Assembly (NCBI RefSeq): GCF_963855985.1
Contig: NC_087119.1
Span: 474,001-538,000 of the forward strand
Direction: 5' to 3'
Length of the DNA: 64,000 nucleotides
Origin: Ostrinia nubilalis
Taxonomy: Eukaryota > Arthropoda > Insecta > Lepidoptera > Crambidae
Every line of letters starts with the position of its first letter. Positions within the stretch are counted from its first letter, which is position 1. A model generated the notes under the pieces. The model saw nothing but the letters and a program-made list of their open reading frames with translations. It was not told the origin of the DNA and ran no database searches. Shown here piece by piece: positions 46,017 through 57,285 of this stretch. The translations under genes were made by a program, and so were the position numbers.

Positions 46017-46494
46017 AACAAAATCAGTGTTGCCAGTCGGGTCTAGTCAGAAATTACCAGAAATATTAAAAAAAGTAACCTTTTTGAATAAAAAGTAACC
46101 TTCATACGGGGGGGGGGGGGGGGTGCGGAGCGATGATTGTGTAAGGTTGTTCATGGATGGAAAATGAATACAATTGATCATCTAAATTCGAAAAGTGACC
46201 AGTCGTATAAAAACGTTTCATGGATTTGCGTTTTATTATCGAAAAACATTCGCTAAAACTCATTTTTTTTAACAAATAATAAATCAAATTCAAGTTTAAA
46301 TGCACTTTATGACATAATTTTTAAATTGTCACTATTAATATTTTTTACTGAATAACCTGTAAAGTTAATTCTACAATTTCTGAAAAATCACCTAAAAGTA
46401 ACCTTTTCATTAGTGTAACCTAAAAGTAACCACAGCAGTTCAAAAGTAACCTAAAAGGTTACAAAAGTAACCTTCTGGCAACACTGAACAAAAT
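46017..46494. mobile_element. 462-bp hAT-type MITE
   Basis: The element is 46025-46486. AACAAAAT is duplicated exactly outside it, and the inverted ends begin CAGTGTTGCCAG. The word AAAAGTAACC (or a close variant) recurs about seven times near both ends, a likely set of transposase-binding repeats. A G-run lies at 46108-46122. Copy 1 of the host repeat lacks the insertion. Confidence 0.9.
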
Positions 46495-46813
46495 GCAAAT
46501 TTTTTCGAAATTTAATCGACGAGGGGGTCTAGAAAGGAAAAAAAATCTGGACACCGCGGTGCAGAAAATCGACGCTCAAAGTGCTAGCGCCATCTAGCGG
46601 TGAGCGGTACAGGCGAACACCACGGTGCCGGTGTGGCGCTACTAGTATTGGTTATGAATGTGGTGTTACTCCAGATTCTCGATTTTCCTAGTTTTTATAG
46701 TTTTCCCTTTATGTAGTCATTAAAACCTAACTCTGTACCAAATTTCAGCTCTCTGAGTTTATGGGAAGTACTAGTTCTATTTTGATGATCATCAGTGAGT
46801 GAGTGACTGTCAT

Positions 46814-48587
46814 AAATGGGTCAATTTCCCAAACACATTTTTTGAGCGGCGTAGCTGAAAATCATGTTTTTTATGACATAGAACTTTGATTTTTTTTTAC
46901 ACGAAAATATACAGAGGTTCCATTTTGAGGACAACATTATTAATGAGTATTTTCTTTTACAAATTCGACAAAAAATAATTGAACTAAGCGTTTCTAATTT
47001 TGGTGCAGTGTCCACATCCTTAATTTCTTACAATATGTATTTTTTTAGCTGAAGATCAAAACAGAACTTAGGGAAAAAGTATATTTTTGGATTATACAAT
47101 CTATCTATTATCTAAGATTACCAAATTAAGCAAGTTTCCCAAATAACTGTGATTAAGTCACGTCCTTAAGTTTTGTCCTCGAAAAATTTATGATTTTGGT
47201 GTCAATAATGAAATAGCTCGTCAGTTTCTTTAAAGATCAAACAGGATTTAAACACTCCCATCATTCGTTAGGTTTAGTACCGCCCCCGCGAGCAGTGACG
47301 GCAGACGGGTGCAAGACCTCTGCGTCTTCCCGCCAAAAACGTAAATGTGTTGTTTTTTTTTAAACGGACAACAATTCTGCAATTTTGGTGTCTTTTTGTA
47401 TAAGATTTCTAAGCTATTCTTTTTAGTTGAATTCCTCGTATAATATAAAGGAACTGTTTTCATACCATGTGTTAAAATGTTATTGTTATATTTAAAACAG
47501 ATTTCATATAATTTAGCTTTTTCAACGAGAATCTAATTTTGGTGAGTCAATTTTGGTGTTTTTGGTGGTGCACCAAAGCATTTTTAACCGACTTAACTCC
47601 GTCAATTGTGAACCGATTTTCAAAATTCTTTTTTTGTTCTATAGGGTACACTTATGTGGTGGTCCCATTGTCACCAAGTCAGGATCTGATGATGGGATCC
47701 TAGGGAAATCGAGAGTAAACCTCAAATTTTGTAGGAATGCAATACGTTTTCTAAAGTTATTCAAGTAGTCATCATCTAATGTTGATGAGGTGATGATGGA
47801 AGGTAAAACTCCTTAACGCTTAGGAGTTGGAGGATAATTCTTTAAATATTTTAGGTAGGTATGTACATACAGTTGTATTATTTCAGGTATTTAAGATGAG
47901 CTGATGATGAAAGGTCAAACAACATAAGTTAGGAGTTAGATGATACTTAATAACTAAACTCATTTGTTGATACATACATTGACACATGATACATTGATAC
48001 TTTTTAGTTGCCGATATTTAAAGTAGGGAGCCTGTATTTTGCTAGGAAGATTATTTACACTTGGATTGTGATTAAGACTATAATTTTCCATTACAAAATG
48101 GAAAATTATATTCTTAATCACATTAAACATAGGTACTGTCCCTCTTCAGTGACAATAACAAGGACTAATCAACTAAAAAGCATGAAAAAAAAATAATTTT
48201 AACAAAAAAATTAAAACCGACGCCAAAAATCACTTAAAAGTAGAAAATAAGTACGTCGTTATTTATTTATTAGGACAATATACCATGATTAATATTTTTG
48301 GAGTCGGTGCTGGTAAATTTAAAACCATTTCTTGAGCTTAGCACTAAGATATGACCGACTGACAGCTATTTTCTAATTTTGGTGCTTTAATATAAATTTT
48401 GGTGTTCTCTTAATTTTGGTGTAAGGAAAATCTAAAAAACTACTGGACAAAATTTAATGTCTTAATCATTTTAGAAACAGTATAAGTTTCCAATAAATTT
48501 GATCTATAATTAAAGAATAAAAATACACAAATAACAATTTCCACCAAAATTAGGCAAAAATATGCACTTGTTGAAATTCACCCAAAT
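46814..48587. mobile_element. 1766-bp DNA transposon of unknown superfamily
   Basis: The element is 46818-48583. AAAT is duplicated at 46814-46817 and 48584-48587, and the uninterrupted site is visible in copy 1 (CATAAATGCGAAAC). The ends are imperfectly inverted: GGGTCAATTTCCCAAACACA versus GGGTGAATTTCAACAAGTGC. The word AATTTTGGTG or near-identical forms occur at 46996, 47191, 47381, 47535, 47548, 48375, 48394 and 48412, and inverted at 48542. No open frame over about 71 codons exists, so it is non-autonomous. A 4-bp duplication fits several superfamilies and the termini do not settle which. Confidence 0.8.
48067..48122. repeat. 26-bp-stem hairpin with 4-base loop
   Basis: TGTGATTAAGACTATAATTT, then TCCATT, is inverted after the loop ACAA with one mismatch. 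It lies inside the 1766-bp element. It could be an internal fold-back of that element or a small-RNA precursor-like stem. Confidence 0.85.
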
Positions 48588-48823
48588 GCGAAACTTTGCT
48601 TTCGCTTAACTTCGGAACTAAATGACCTACAGACTTGAAATTTTGGATTTTAAGTATGTGATTAAAGCTTATTAGATGACGAAAGTTTCTGCGTTCTGGT
48701 CTTATCCAGAGGTTCTCAAATAGAGGCCTGAAAATGCGGCGAAATGGTTCCAGTAAAGGATGGTACGGCAGTGTTTGCTTCGCACTCGACTTGGCGGGGG
48801 CTTACACTGCCGTGCCCCCAGAT

Positions 48824-49606
48824 AAGTTACAATTTCCACTAGTTTTCTGTGTAAAATGTATTCCTTTTGAATTTTCACTTATTTGGATGTTTGAAAGATG
48901 TAGCTAGGCTAATATTGAGCCAGTAAATGTACTGAATACCTACGTAATGTAATCGTTACGTCGTATCCGAATTATTTCGTACTCTATTACGATCATTACG
49001 GTATACTTATTGACGAAGATAATCTTGATAGTTACTTATAGTATATTATGGTACGTTAACCTTAAGCTATGCCTCAAGTTTAAATAAGTTATGTATTATT
49101 TATATTTACTCAGAATGATCATGATTATTAAGTCAACAAAGTTTTTAGAAAAAAGTTTGCGTGACTCTACCTATTGTTTATGACATTTAATTTTGTTATT
49201 GGGATTAGCTATCAAATACCGAAATCAACATACAACATTCGTTTCTATTGACCTACATCTATGTAACTGTACGTTAAAATGTAATATATTATCGTATCTA
49301 TGTTTTTGATGCCGATAATGGTTTTGATTTTGTAACAGTAATCGCAAAGTGAAATTATGTCATTATAACTCAGATAAACATCTGTATTTCTTTAGATTTT
49401 AATCATAATCTTATTTACCAACAAGATTGGGTTCTATTTGAACCACCAAACGATCAGGCTACCAAATTATCAGGACTTTTCCGACCTCCGCTATTGTGCG
49501 GCGCGTCACTTCATTTGCATCATTCATAAATATGTCAAGAAATCATAATCTGGAAATAACCAGTTGATTTTTGATGTTTCTATCTGTGTTCGATGTTTGA
49601 TAAATA
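48824..49606. other. AT-rich DNA; CTATTGTGCGGCG patch at 49480-49530
   Basis: No gene. The short GC-rich patch shares a 13-base word with the island at 38395. Confidence 0.35.
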
Positions 49607-49980
49607 ATTAATGATTAAACGAACTTAAAAAGTGAAGTTCTATCATAATTATGCGAGGGCTTTGTCCGAAGAGATTAGAAATAAGAACTATGTAGTATCA
49701 CGTACGGTGATGCCAGTTTACGCACTGTTAGTTGAGGATTTTTTTTTTTTTTTTTTTTGTGGGTATCTCACTTTACATCTTATTTGACATTGGTATCCGT
49801 CGTCAGTTAGTTTGGAGTAGTAATTTGTATTTTTTATCATTTCACTAATATGGGGGTTTGTGTTTTTAATAATATACATATGATTGTTAAAGACGGGTGG
49901 GAGGGTTTCTAATCTCTTCGGACAAAGCCCTCGCATAATTATGATAGAACTTCACTTTTTAAGTTCGTTTAATCATTAAT
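49607..49980. mobile_element. 374-bp fold-back element with a shared 5' module
   Basis: The arms 49607-49681 and 49906-49980 are near-perfect inverted copies, starting ATTAATGATTAAACGAACTT. From 49649 to 49805 the sequence (TATGCGAGGGCTTTGTCC, then ATCACGTACGGTGATGCCAG, a T-run and GTGGGTATCTCAC) matches the inverse of 54783-54939. It abuts the 5-kb inverted-repeat unit that follows. Confidence 0.8.
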
Positions 49981-50025
49981 TATGCTCGTGCTTTGTCCTC
50001 GAGATTAGAAATAAGAACTATGTAG

Positions 50026-52251
50026 ATTTTGAGAGAACTGATGTGAAATGATAATAAAAACAAAGCTGTTTATTACTTTGCAAAAATAATAAATCATTAG
50101 TAAGAATACAATGCTTGTTTTATAATTACTATTAAGTGTGACATAACTGTCGTAGTTACCCGAGTGAATACTTTCGTATAATTGATAATTATTATTAAGG
50201 GTAAGTAATTAAAGGCAAGTATAATTAGCTGTTATATTAGCCATAATGTAAGTGGGAAAGTTAATTATTGTTTCCCAAATCAATTGTCAGTATTAGGTTC
50301 TTCTGGCAATTAAATGTTGATTGTTATTTCTGGACGCAATAGGCATTCTATTAAAGAATTTGCCCAAAGTAGCTATTTGAAATAACGCTCCAACCGGGGG
50401 TAATTCTGATAATCAAGATTAATTCCTAATGTATGTGCTCTAGACGAGGCAGCATGCCTCGTGCTGTGAGTGGTGAATATCAAGGTGTCAATATCACAAG
50501 CCTGCAATGTTAATTGAACTAAACTTGTGACTAAACTAAGTGCTCGGTGTTAGAGCGGTAAACAATTTCGTAAGCAACACTTTGCACAAAATGCTTGTAC
50601 ATGACATAAATTGTCAAAACAATACCAAGATTGATTGTTGTGAACTTGGGCGCGATGTCGTGATTAAATTGAATATTTGTATGCATAATATTTGAATGCT
50701 TATAAGGAAGGTTTGAACAATGTGTGTAATAATTACACTAACTAATGACAGTAAAATGGCTAATTTCTCAATATTTTAAATTTTTCGGAAACCATAATAT
50801 CTGATTATGTTTCCAATATGACAGCCAAATTAAAAGACAAGCTTATTACAGCTATCGAAATTCACAATTTTTTATTAAAATAATGGAATCTAATACCTCA
50901 ATGAATGATAGTTATGGTAAAAGTAAAACAATTTCCTTGAACAATTATTGTACTGCTTGATCATCAGACAATGATGAAGATATAATATCCATAGATAGAT
51001 GAAGATGTAATCTTCGTTTTATATGAGACATTTAGACACATGTAGCGTTTTTATTTTTATCCAATTAAAGAAACAAAGCTAGACTATATTATAAGGGTAC
51101 TGCTAGTATACCCGTCGCTTGATCACATGTGATTTTTCGCAATGTATGTGTAATACAAAAAAGGAAGGAAACCGCAGAAATAAGCTTGACCTTGTTGTCT
51201 TAAAATTTTAATTGCGTATGCATCAGGGTACCTATCTAATTTAGGGTATATAACGATAACGAATTTAGCAAAATTAACGATGCCACGTTCTCCAAATGTA
51301 AAAATAATAAAATGGTGAATTTGGTAATGTCGAGTCCATACTAATATTGAATGGACTCTTCAAGATTCGGTATCTACCATGCTATTATCTAGATAAGATA
51401 GATCATTAGATAGGACACATCATTGTGTATTGATGATTATAATGATTTTTCTAGTTTCGGATCATTGCCACAATTATTTTTATTTGTGTTAAGTGGGGGG
51501 AAACTGCACGCCACCTATGCGGTGTACAAAACTGAATTTCATTCTGAGAAACTGAAAATTTTGAAGATCCTTAGTAAATACTTTTAGGCCAAGAAAGGTC
51601 AATGTTTGGAATCTTTGCAGATTAATTCTTATATTATGTTTTTAATATTAGATAATATTAATAAAATAAAATAGATGTTGGACCATGGGTCCCCAGAAGT
51701 TTCCCCGTAACACGCCGCCCCCCATCCCGTAGTTGAGACATCGGAGTACTATATTTCATGACACTTAATATAAGTTTATGAATAGCCTGATATAATTGCA
51801 ATTTTTCTATGTCCGAATATAATCATGTATTATGTGATTTATACTGACATTTATTATTGGTTGTGAGATTGAAATCACATAACTCTATCCTAGTACAACA
51901 GAGTCACTTATTACTAGTGACCACTGATGGTAAAAATTTAAAAGCCAACCGACATATTTTACGAGATTCAACTGTTGCGGTTCTGAGCTGGATGCGGCTG
52001 GTGCGCTCACGCGCATGACACGTGATGACTGTTTTGAAAGTCAGGAGGTCAAGTCCTCTGTTTTCATCGGTTGTCTGCCTTTCGGGGAAGTCCCTTCAAG
52101 GTTAAATTCGTATAAGAAAGGACTTTTTGGTGGCTGCTGATTTGATTTTGGGATTCAATTCCAGATCAGCCCCAAACTTTGAAGTTCGCTAGGCAGTTTT
52201 TCGTGTTTTGGAAAGTTTTTATCAAAAGACATGGCGTCAATCTTCGGTGTT
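50026..52251. other. AT-rich interior of the 5-kb unit, nothing recognised
   Basis: No open frame of note. A GGATTCAATTCCAGATC B-box-like word at 52151 has no convincing A box. Confidence 0.35.
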
Positions 52252-52325
52252 TGTAATAAATAAATAAATAGATAAGTCTTTTAACAATTTCACACAGCGC
52301 CAGCTGGCCCCAAAGTAGGTAATAA
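52252..52325 (-). mobile_element. SINE tail fragment
   Basis: A TAAATAAATAAATAGA-type tail, then TTAACAATTTCACACAGCGC and CCCAAAGTAGGTAA, as at 14712. Only the tail region is present. Confidence 0.4.
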
Positions 52326-52556
52326 TTGATCTTATCTTTAATGAGTCTAAGTAGAATTACGTTTTTTCTGATAAGGAATTCTTAGTAGACAGTCGAAAAA
52401 ATGCGATTGGCATCGATAAGAAATTCATATTAAGGTAATTGTGTTGAGGATTGTCCTACACAGGATCATCACCAATATTACAATCTCATCATGAAGGGGC
52501 GCAGCTGTTTCAGACCAACAGCGTTGCAGGTGTCGAATCTAATTGATTTCTAGTTT

Positions 52557-52768
52557 CAGCAGCAGCGGAAGCGGCGCAGATGGCAACGAGAGCAGCAGCG
52601 TCGGCGGCGGCAGGGTTCGAGGCTAAGGGTTCTGAGTCCAATGTTTCGATAGCCACTAATGCTTTTTCACCTGCTAACGATTTGGCGTGTATCATATCAC
52701 CGCCCGGTAGTGTGGATATAAACCCATCAAATTATGTCTTATTAAGACAACTCCCAATTTTTAAACAA
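52557..52768 (+). CDS. candidate internal coding exon, unknown protein
   Basis: A pyrimidine-rich tract and TTTCTAGTTTCAG precede 52557, with a CAGCAGCAG stretch that offers alternative in-frame acceptors. The frame then reads AAEAAQMATRAAASAAAGFE and on through SNVSIATNAFSPANDLACII and SPPGSVDINPSNYVLLRQLP to a possible donor GTAGGT at 52769. Composition is GC-richer than its surroundings and serine/alanine-rich, like a disordered region. No family recognised. Its start phase does not match the ATG-AAG exon at 42826, so the two are not simply joined. The minus strand is also open here, which lowers confidence. Confidence 0.3.
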
Positions 52769-53070
52769 GTAGGTATGCATTATTGCATTTTTTTTAATGT
52801 GATATGTACTTTTACCAGTATGGAACAGCCCTTTTGACTGCCTGCTAAAATATGTAGCGGGTAGGTAACAACTTAACACGAATTATCTGCATGCCTAGTA
52901 ATATTCACGTTTATATCAATTTAAAATTAAATATCGCCAAATTGTTATCACCGAAAAACTTAGACTTGAACTTACTTGACTTGAAGAATTAAGTAGGTAA
53001 GACAGTAAAATTACAACCCGTTGTAGTTGCCCGCAATACCGTAAGTATTGTAATATTTTTAGGATTCTGC

Positions 53071-54590
53071 GTCTGATTTAGAGGGTAGGTATTGTTGATA
53101 ATACCGCAAACCATCATATTATAAAAATCACACAGCTCCGCAGTATGGTAGTATGGGTAATTATTATTTAAAAGAATAATTAACTTCGAACATCTGATTT
53201 AGAAGTAGGTTATTAATGCAAAGTTTTTAGTGCCGCAAACCCTTAGATATAGATAAATCATTACATTACGAACGTCTGATTTGGAGGCAAGTATATATTA
53301 ATATCGCAAACTGTCAGACAAAAATAACCACACAAATTAAATAACGTGACAATCCGTATACGGTTGCCCGCAATATGGTAGTATGTGTAATGATAATATT
53401 GTATTAAGTAAATATAATTTACTGTATTCGTCTGAATTAGAGGTAGGTAATAACTCAAACGTTAAAACGCAAATCGTCAGACAAAAACCACAACTAGCAT
53501 AACGTGACAAACTGATATGGTTGCCCGCAATATGGTAGTATGTGTAATGATAATATTGTATTAAGTAAATAGAATTTACTGTATTCGTCTGAATTAGAGG
53601 TAGGTAATAACTCAAACGTTAAAACGCAAATCGTCAGACAAAAACCACAACTAGCATAACGTGACAACCTGGTATGGTTGCCCGCAATATGGTAGTATGT
53701 GTAATGATAATATTATAATAAAAATAATTTACTGTATTCGTCTGAATTAGAGGTAGGAGTAGAACTCGAACGTTAAACCGCAAACCCTCAGACAAAAAAC
53801 ACAACTAGCATAAGAAGACAACCTGGTGTGGTTGCCCGCACCATGGTAGTATGTGTAATAATGGATAGAACTTACTGCATCTGTCTTCTTCTTCGTTTGG
53901 TTGAAGGCGATGAACTTGCGTTTTTTCTAATTGTCTGAATTAGAGGTAGGAGTAGAACTCAAACGTTAAACCGCAAACCCTCAGACAAAAAACACAACTG
54001 GCATAAGGAGACAACCCGGGATGGTTGCCCGCACTATGGTAGTATGTGTAATGATGATGTTCTTCTTCTTCTTCTTTTGGTTGAAGGCGATGAACTTGCG
54101 ATTTTTCCAATTGTCTGAATTAGGGGTAGGAGTAGAACTCAAACGTTAAACCGCAAACCCTCAGACAAAAAACACAACTGGCATAAAGAGACAACCCGGG
54201 ATGGTTGTTCGCATTATGGTAATGTGTAATGATGATGTTCTTCTTCTTTTGGTTGAAGGCGATGAACTTGCGATTTTTCCCAATTGTCTGAATTAGGGGT
54301 AGGAGTAGAACTCAAACGTTAAACCGCAAACCCTCAGACAAAAAACACAACTGGCATAAAGAGACAACCCGGGATGGTTGTTCGCATTATGGTAATGTGT
54401 AATGATGATGTTCTTCTTCTTCTTCTTTTGGTTGAAGGCGATGAACTTCGATTTTTCCAATTGTCTGAATTAGGGGTAGGAGTAGAACTCAAACGTTAAA
54501 CCGCAAACCCTCAGACAAAAAACACAACTGGCATAAAGAGACAACCCGGGATGGTTGTTCGCATTATGGTAATGTGTAACGATGATCTTC
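53071..54590. repeat. ten-unit tandem array, 80-193-bp units
   Basis: Units begin with GTCTGAATTAGAGGTAGG or variants at 53071, 53192, 53274, 53430, 53587, 53740, 53933, 54113, 54286 and 54463. The common core is CAAACGTTAAA-CGCAAA, then CAGACAAAAA-CACAACT and GGTTGCCCGCA-TATGGTA. Units 4-5 are about 155 bp. From unit 6 on, a block with (TTC)n and TTTGGTTGAAGGCGATGAAC is added, giving 173-193 bp. The right-hand units are most alike and the left-hand ones most diverged, so the array has grown towards 54590. Spacing and sequence are unlike CRISPR. Confidence 0.95.
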
Positions 54591-54697
54591 TGTTGAACCG
54601 CTTGAACGACGTTCAGCACCCCATATCTTCTGCTCCAATTTATTTATTTTCTTCAGCAAATGTTCCTTATCCTCATTTGACGTTTTTCGTTCGGCAT
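54564..54697 (-). pseudogene. start of a retroelement-like ORF, frameshifted
   Basis: Minus-strand ATG at 54697 gives MPNEKR and then soon a stop. A one-base shift opens SNEDKEHLLKKINKLEQKIW, then GAERRSSGSTEDHRYTLP and a stop at 54564. Lysine/glutamate heptads followed by a basic serine-rich stretch resemble the N-terminus of Gag-like proteins. The frame then runs into the tandem array, so the body of the protein is missing. Upstream lie the leader and the inverted repeat, which suggests this is the 5' end of the parent element. Confidence 0.35.
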
Positions 54698-54939
54698 TTT
54701 GACGACACAAAAACACTATTTTTAACACTGGGTACGTATTTAAGTAGAAGAAGTGCGAACTGGCAGAGCACTGAATCGTGACTGACGACGGATACCAATG
54801 TCAAATAAGATGTAAAGTGAGATACCCACAAAAAAAAAAAAAAAAAAAATCCTCAACTAACAGTGCGTAAACTGGCATCACCGTACGTGATACTACATAG
54901 TTCTTATTTCTAATCTCGAGGACAAAGCACGAGCATAAT

Positions 54940-57285
54940 GTTTAAAAAAATAAATTAGCTTTATTGCATTATAACGGCATGTAAACAGGAATATTCGATG
55001 GCAGATGCCTTATAATGTTTTTGTACTATTTTGATATGGTAGCAGGTATTCATTTAAGTTATCAATATTCAAAATATCACACTATGCCTTGCGTTAAACT
55101 TATTCAAGCGTGTTCTGTGGTGATGCTAGATAACGGACAAACAACCCGGATAACCATATTTTCAATATATTCGTTATTATAGTAACAGCACATGTGTCCA
55201 TGAAACACTAGGTTCTTAATCTCACCAACAATTATTAAGTATGCATAAAACGTAACAAATTCAACGTGTAAATGTATAGGTACTTGTGCTCTATGTTACT
55301 ATTTATAATTTTAACTAAAAACTAAATTCATTAACCAATCTTTATTTGACTTTACCTTAGGCATCTGCGCTAAAGTACCTACGCCTGAATTACATAAAGA
55401 TCACGAATAATTTCCGTTCAAAACTCATGAACAAAAGTCCGTAGAAACGTTTCGTATTTATCGGACCAAATAAGTAAAGGATTTATATTTATCACAGTTT
55501 TGTTTACTTCCTCCACCTAGCCTTGCGAGATTCGTGTCAATGAACACAACTGCGTATTTGTTTCCCCAAAGTAGGCACAATAATATGTGAATGAGTACAT
55601 CTACTGTATTCTACGCAACAAATAGTTAGGTACCTACCAAATGTCAAGATAGGAAATAAACTATAGGCTCTACTTTATAGTTCACGTAGGTTCACGTGCA
55701 CTACATGGGAATCAACTAACTCAATTGACCGGAGGTAATAATAAAAAGTCAGAACCTAATGGTCAAGGTTCATGACATGCGCATTTAAATGTGAACACTT
55801 GAGGAAATTGTGAAAAAATAAGGCGAAGATAAGTGCACCTCCCCAGGCAGTGCGAATAAATATCAGATACTCATTCTTCTTTCACAATAATTAGACAATA
55901 TACACATATTTTTACGAACTTGTTTGCTACTTACGAATTCTAAAATTATTTACTTTTTATATTGCACCATAAAATAAACAGACAGAAACCTACAGACAGA
56001 CTCAGTAAGTTGTATCTACTCGTATTATGAAACAAAAGAGTAAATGAACTATTTAACGAACAAGCGCCTAATAAGTGGTGTAATATTTTTCACATTGACA
56101 CACCTAAGTAGGTACGTATAGAATAATAAATAAATATTTATTGTCATTACTTTAAAAGCAATGAACTTATTATATTACGTGTTAAGAAAGCGTTAAATTC
56201 AAAATAAAATAACGAAACTTAACTTTTCAAATATTCTACCGATATACCTTTTCGAAATTCTGAATTATTTATGCAAAATTAATATTAAATGCTAGTTTTA
56301 TCTAGTGGCCATCGAGGACTGAATAATGTGTTTTATCTTAAGTTTATTTATAGGTACACGCGTGCGAAGTGTTGAAAGTTAAAGTTTGGAGACAAAGATG
56401 TATATCATTATGGTGATATTCAGTCGGCGGCGATAGGATCGGGCCGCGGGCGCGCCCCGGGCTGTCCTATTCTACGTGTAAATGACAGGTTATGTTATTT
56501 TATTCGCGTGTCGCGAATATTATCAGTGCAATTATGATAATCGCCAGGCGCGTGGTGCGATGAGATCTACTAATTAAAACACGAGGTAGATTCAGTTGGA
56601 TCTGTGAGATAGTATAACGGCTCCAACTGACAATTTCCAGAGCCATTCACACCTTAGATTAGAGGCTGGCGAGCTGCTGCCGCCGGCAAGATTGTAAGGT
56701 ACAAGCCACGCTGTATGCTTTACGCCTCTGTGAACTACAGCTTGTAACAAGGCGTCTGGTAGTTCAGAGGTCCGTACTCGACTCGGTACAATATTAAAAT
56801 GACATTTATTGAATCCAGTTTTAAACTTCCTTATCCCTACACTGCATTCAGTCCCTTATGTGGGACAACCAATATAATTGATGCTTTTTCTGATTTGAGC
56901 CAAGTAGCGGCATCTATCATTACGTAAATAAAGTGACAACAACCAATAGCATCCATTTATTGCATTAGTTGAAATTAGATGGCAGTACTATCTCGCTTAA
57001 TCAGTCATTTAATTGAAAATTTTGAACGTCAGCCACGCGCCGTGCGTATTCATTTTGAAAATTTAATAAAAAATAGTTGTTTATGGAATGCAACAGTGGA
57101 TAAATTGTTTTCATGTCGAAATATCAGTGATCTAAACAAATGTAAGTATATTTTTTTGATTTGGCCGTGTTTCGATACAAAATTTTTACAATTACTGTGT
57201 GTTCCCGATGTGTCACTTCATGCAGTGACGATACAATTTTAGATATGTATACTAATGGTATGATGATGATTATTTTTGCATAGTG
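54940..57285. other. AT-rich DNA with one GC-rich island (56420-56580)
   Basis: The island has GGGCCGCGGGCGCGCCCCGG and TCGCGTGTCGCGAATATTAT. An 87-codon plus frame at 56979-57242 starts MAVLSRLISHLIENFERQPR and has a GTAAGTA donor-like site at about 57142. It could be a leader exon of the piggyBac relic that follows, but I see no proof. Confidence 0.35.

Larger units (their letters stand above)
45336..48823 (+). repeat. large interspersed repeat family, copy 2, with two insertions
   Basis: Shares its order of landmarks with 10554-11588. It also has a fold-back start: 45336-45497 (including CTAGCCAAGTCTCGATGGAC) is inverted at 45669-45836. The shared body is split twice, by a hAT MITE (46017-46494) and by a 1766-bp element (46814-48587). 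Without them the two copies align through to the terminal CTGCCGTGCCCCCAGAT. No coding region recognised. Confidence 0.8.
49979..54939 (-). mobile_element. 5-kb unit bounded by 47-bp perfect inverted repeats
   Basis: 49979-50025 (ATTATGCTCGTGCTTTGTCC onward, ending ACTATGTAG) is exactly inverted at 54893-54939. Next to the right repeat, on the minus strand, come ATCACGTACGGTGATGCCAG, a 20-base T-run, a TATA-poor leader, an ATG at 54697 and a short coiled-coil-like frame, then a ten-unit tandem array (53071-54590). The left half is AT-rich without genes. No reverse transcriptase, recombinase or transposase is visible. No clear target duplication was found, so whether this is one element or a composite is open. 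Confidence 0.55.

Noticed and set aside
53071..54590. CRISPR-like regular repeats
   Set aside because: Units are 80-193 bp with no short constant repeat and variable spacer pattern, the sequence is eukaryotic, and no cas genes are present.
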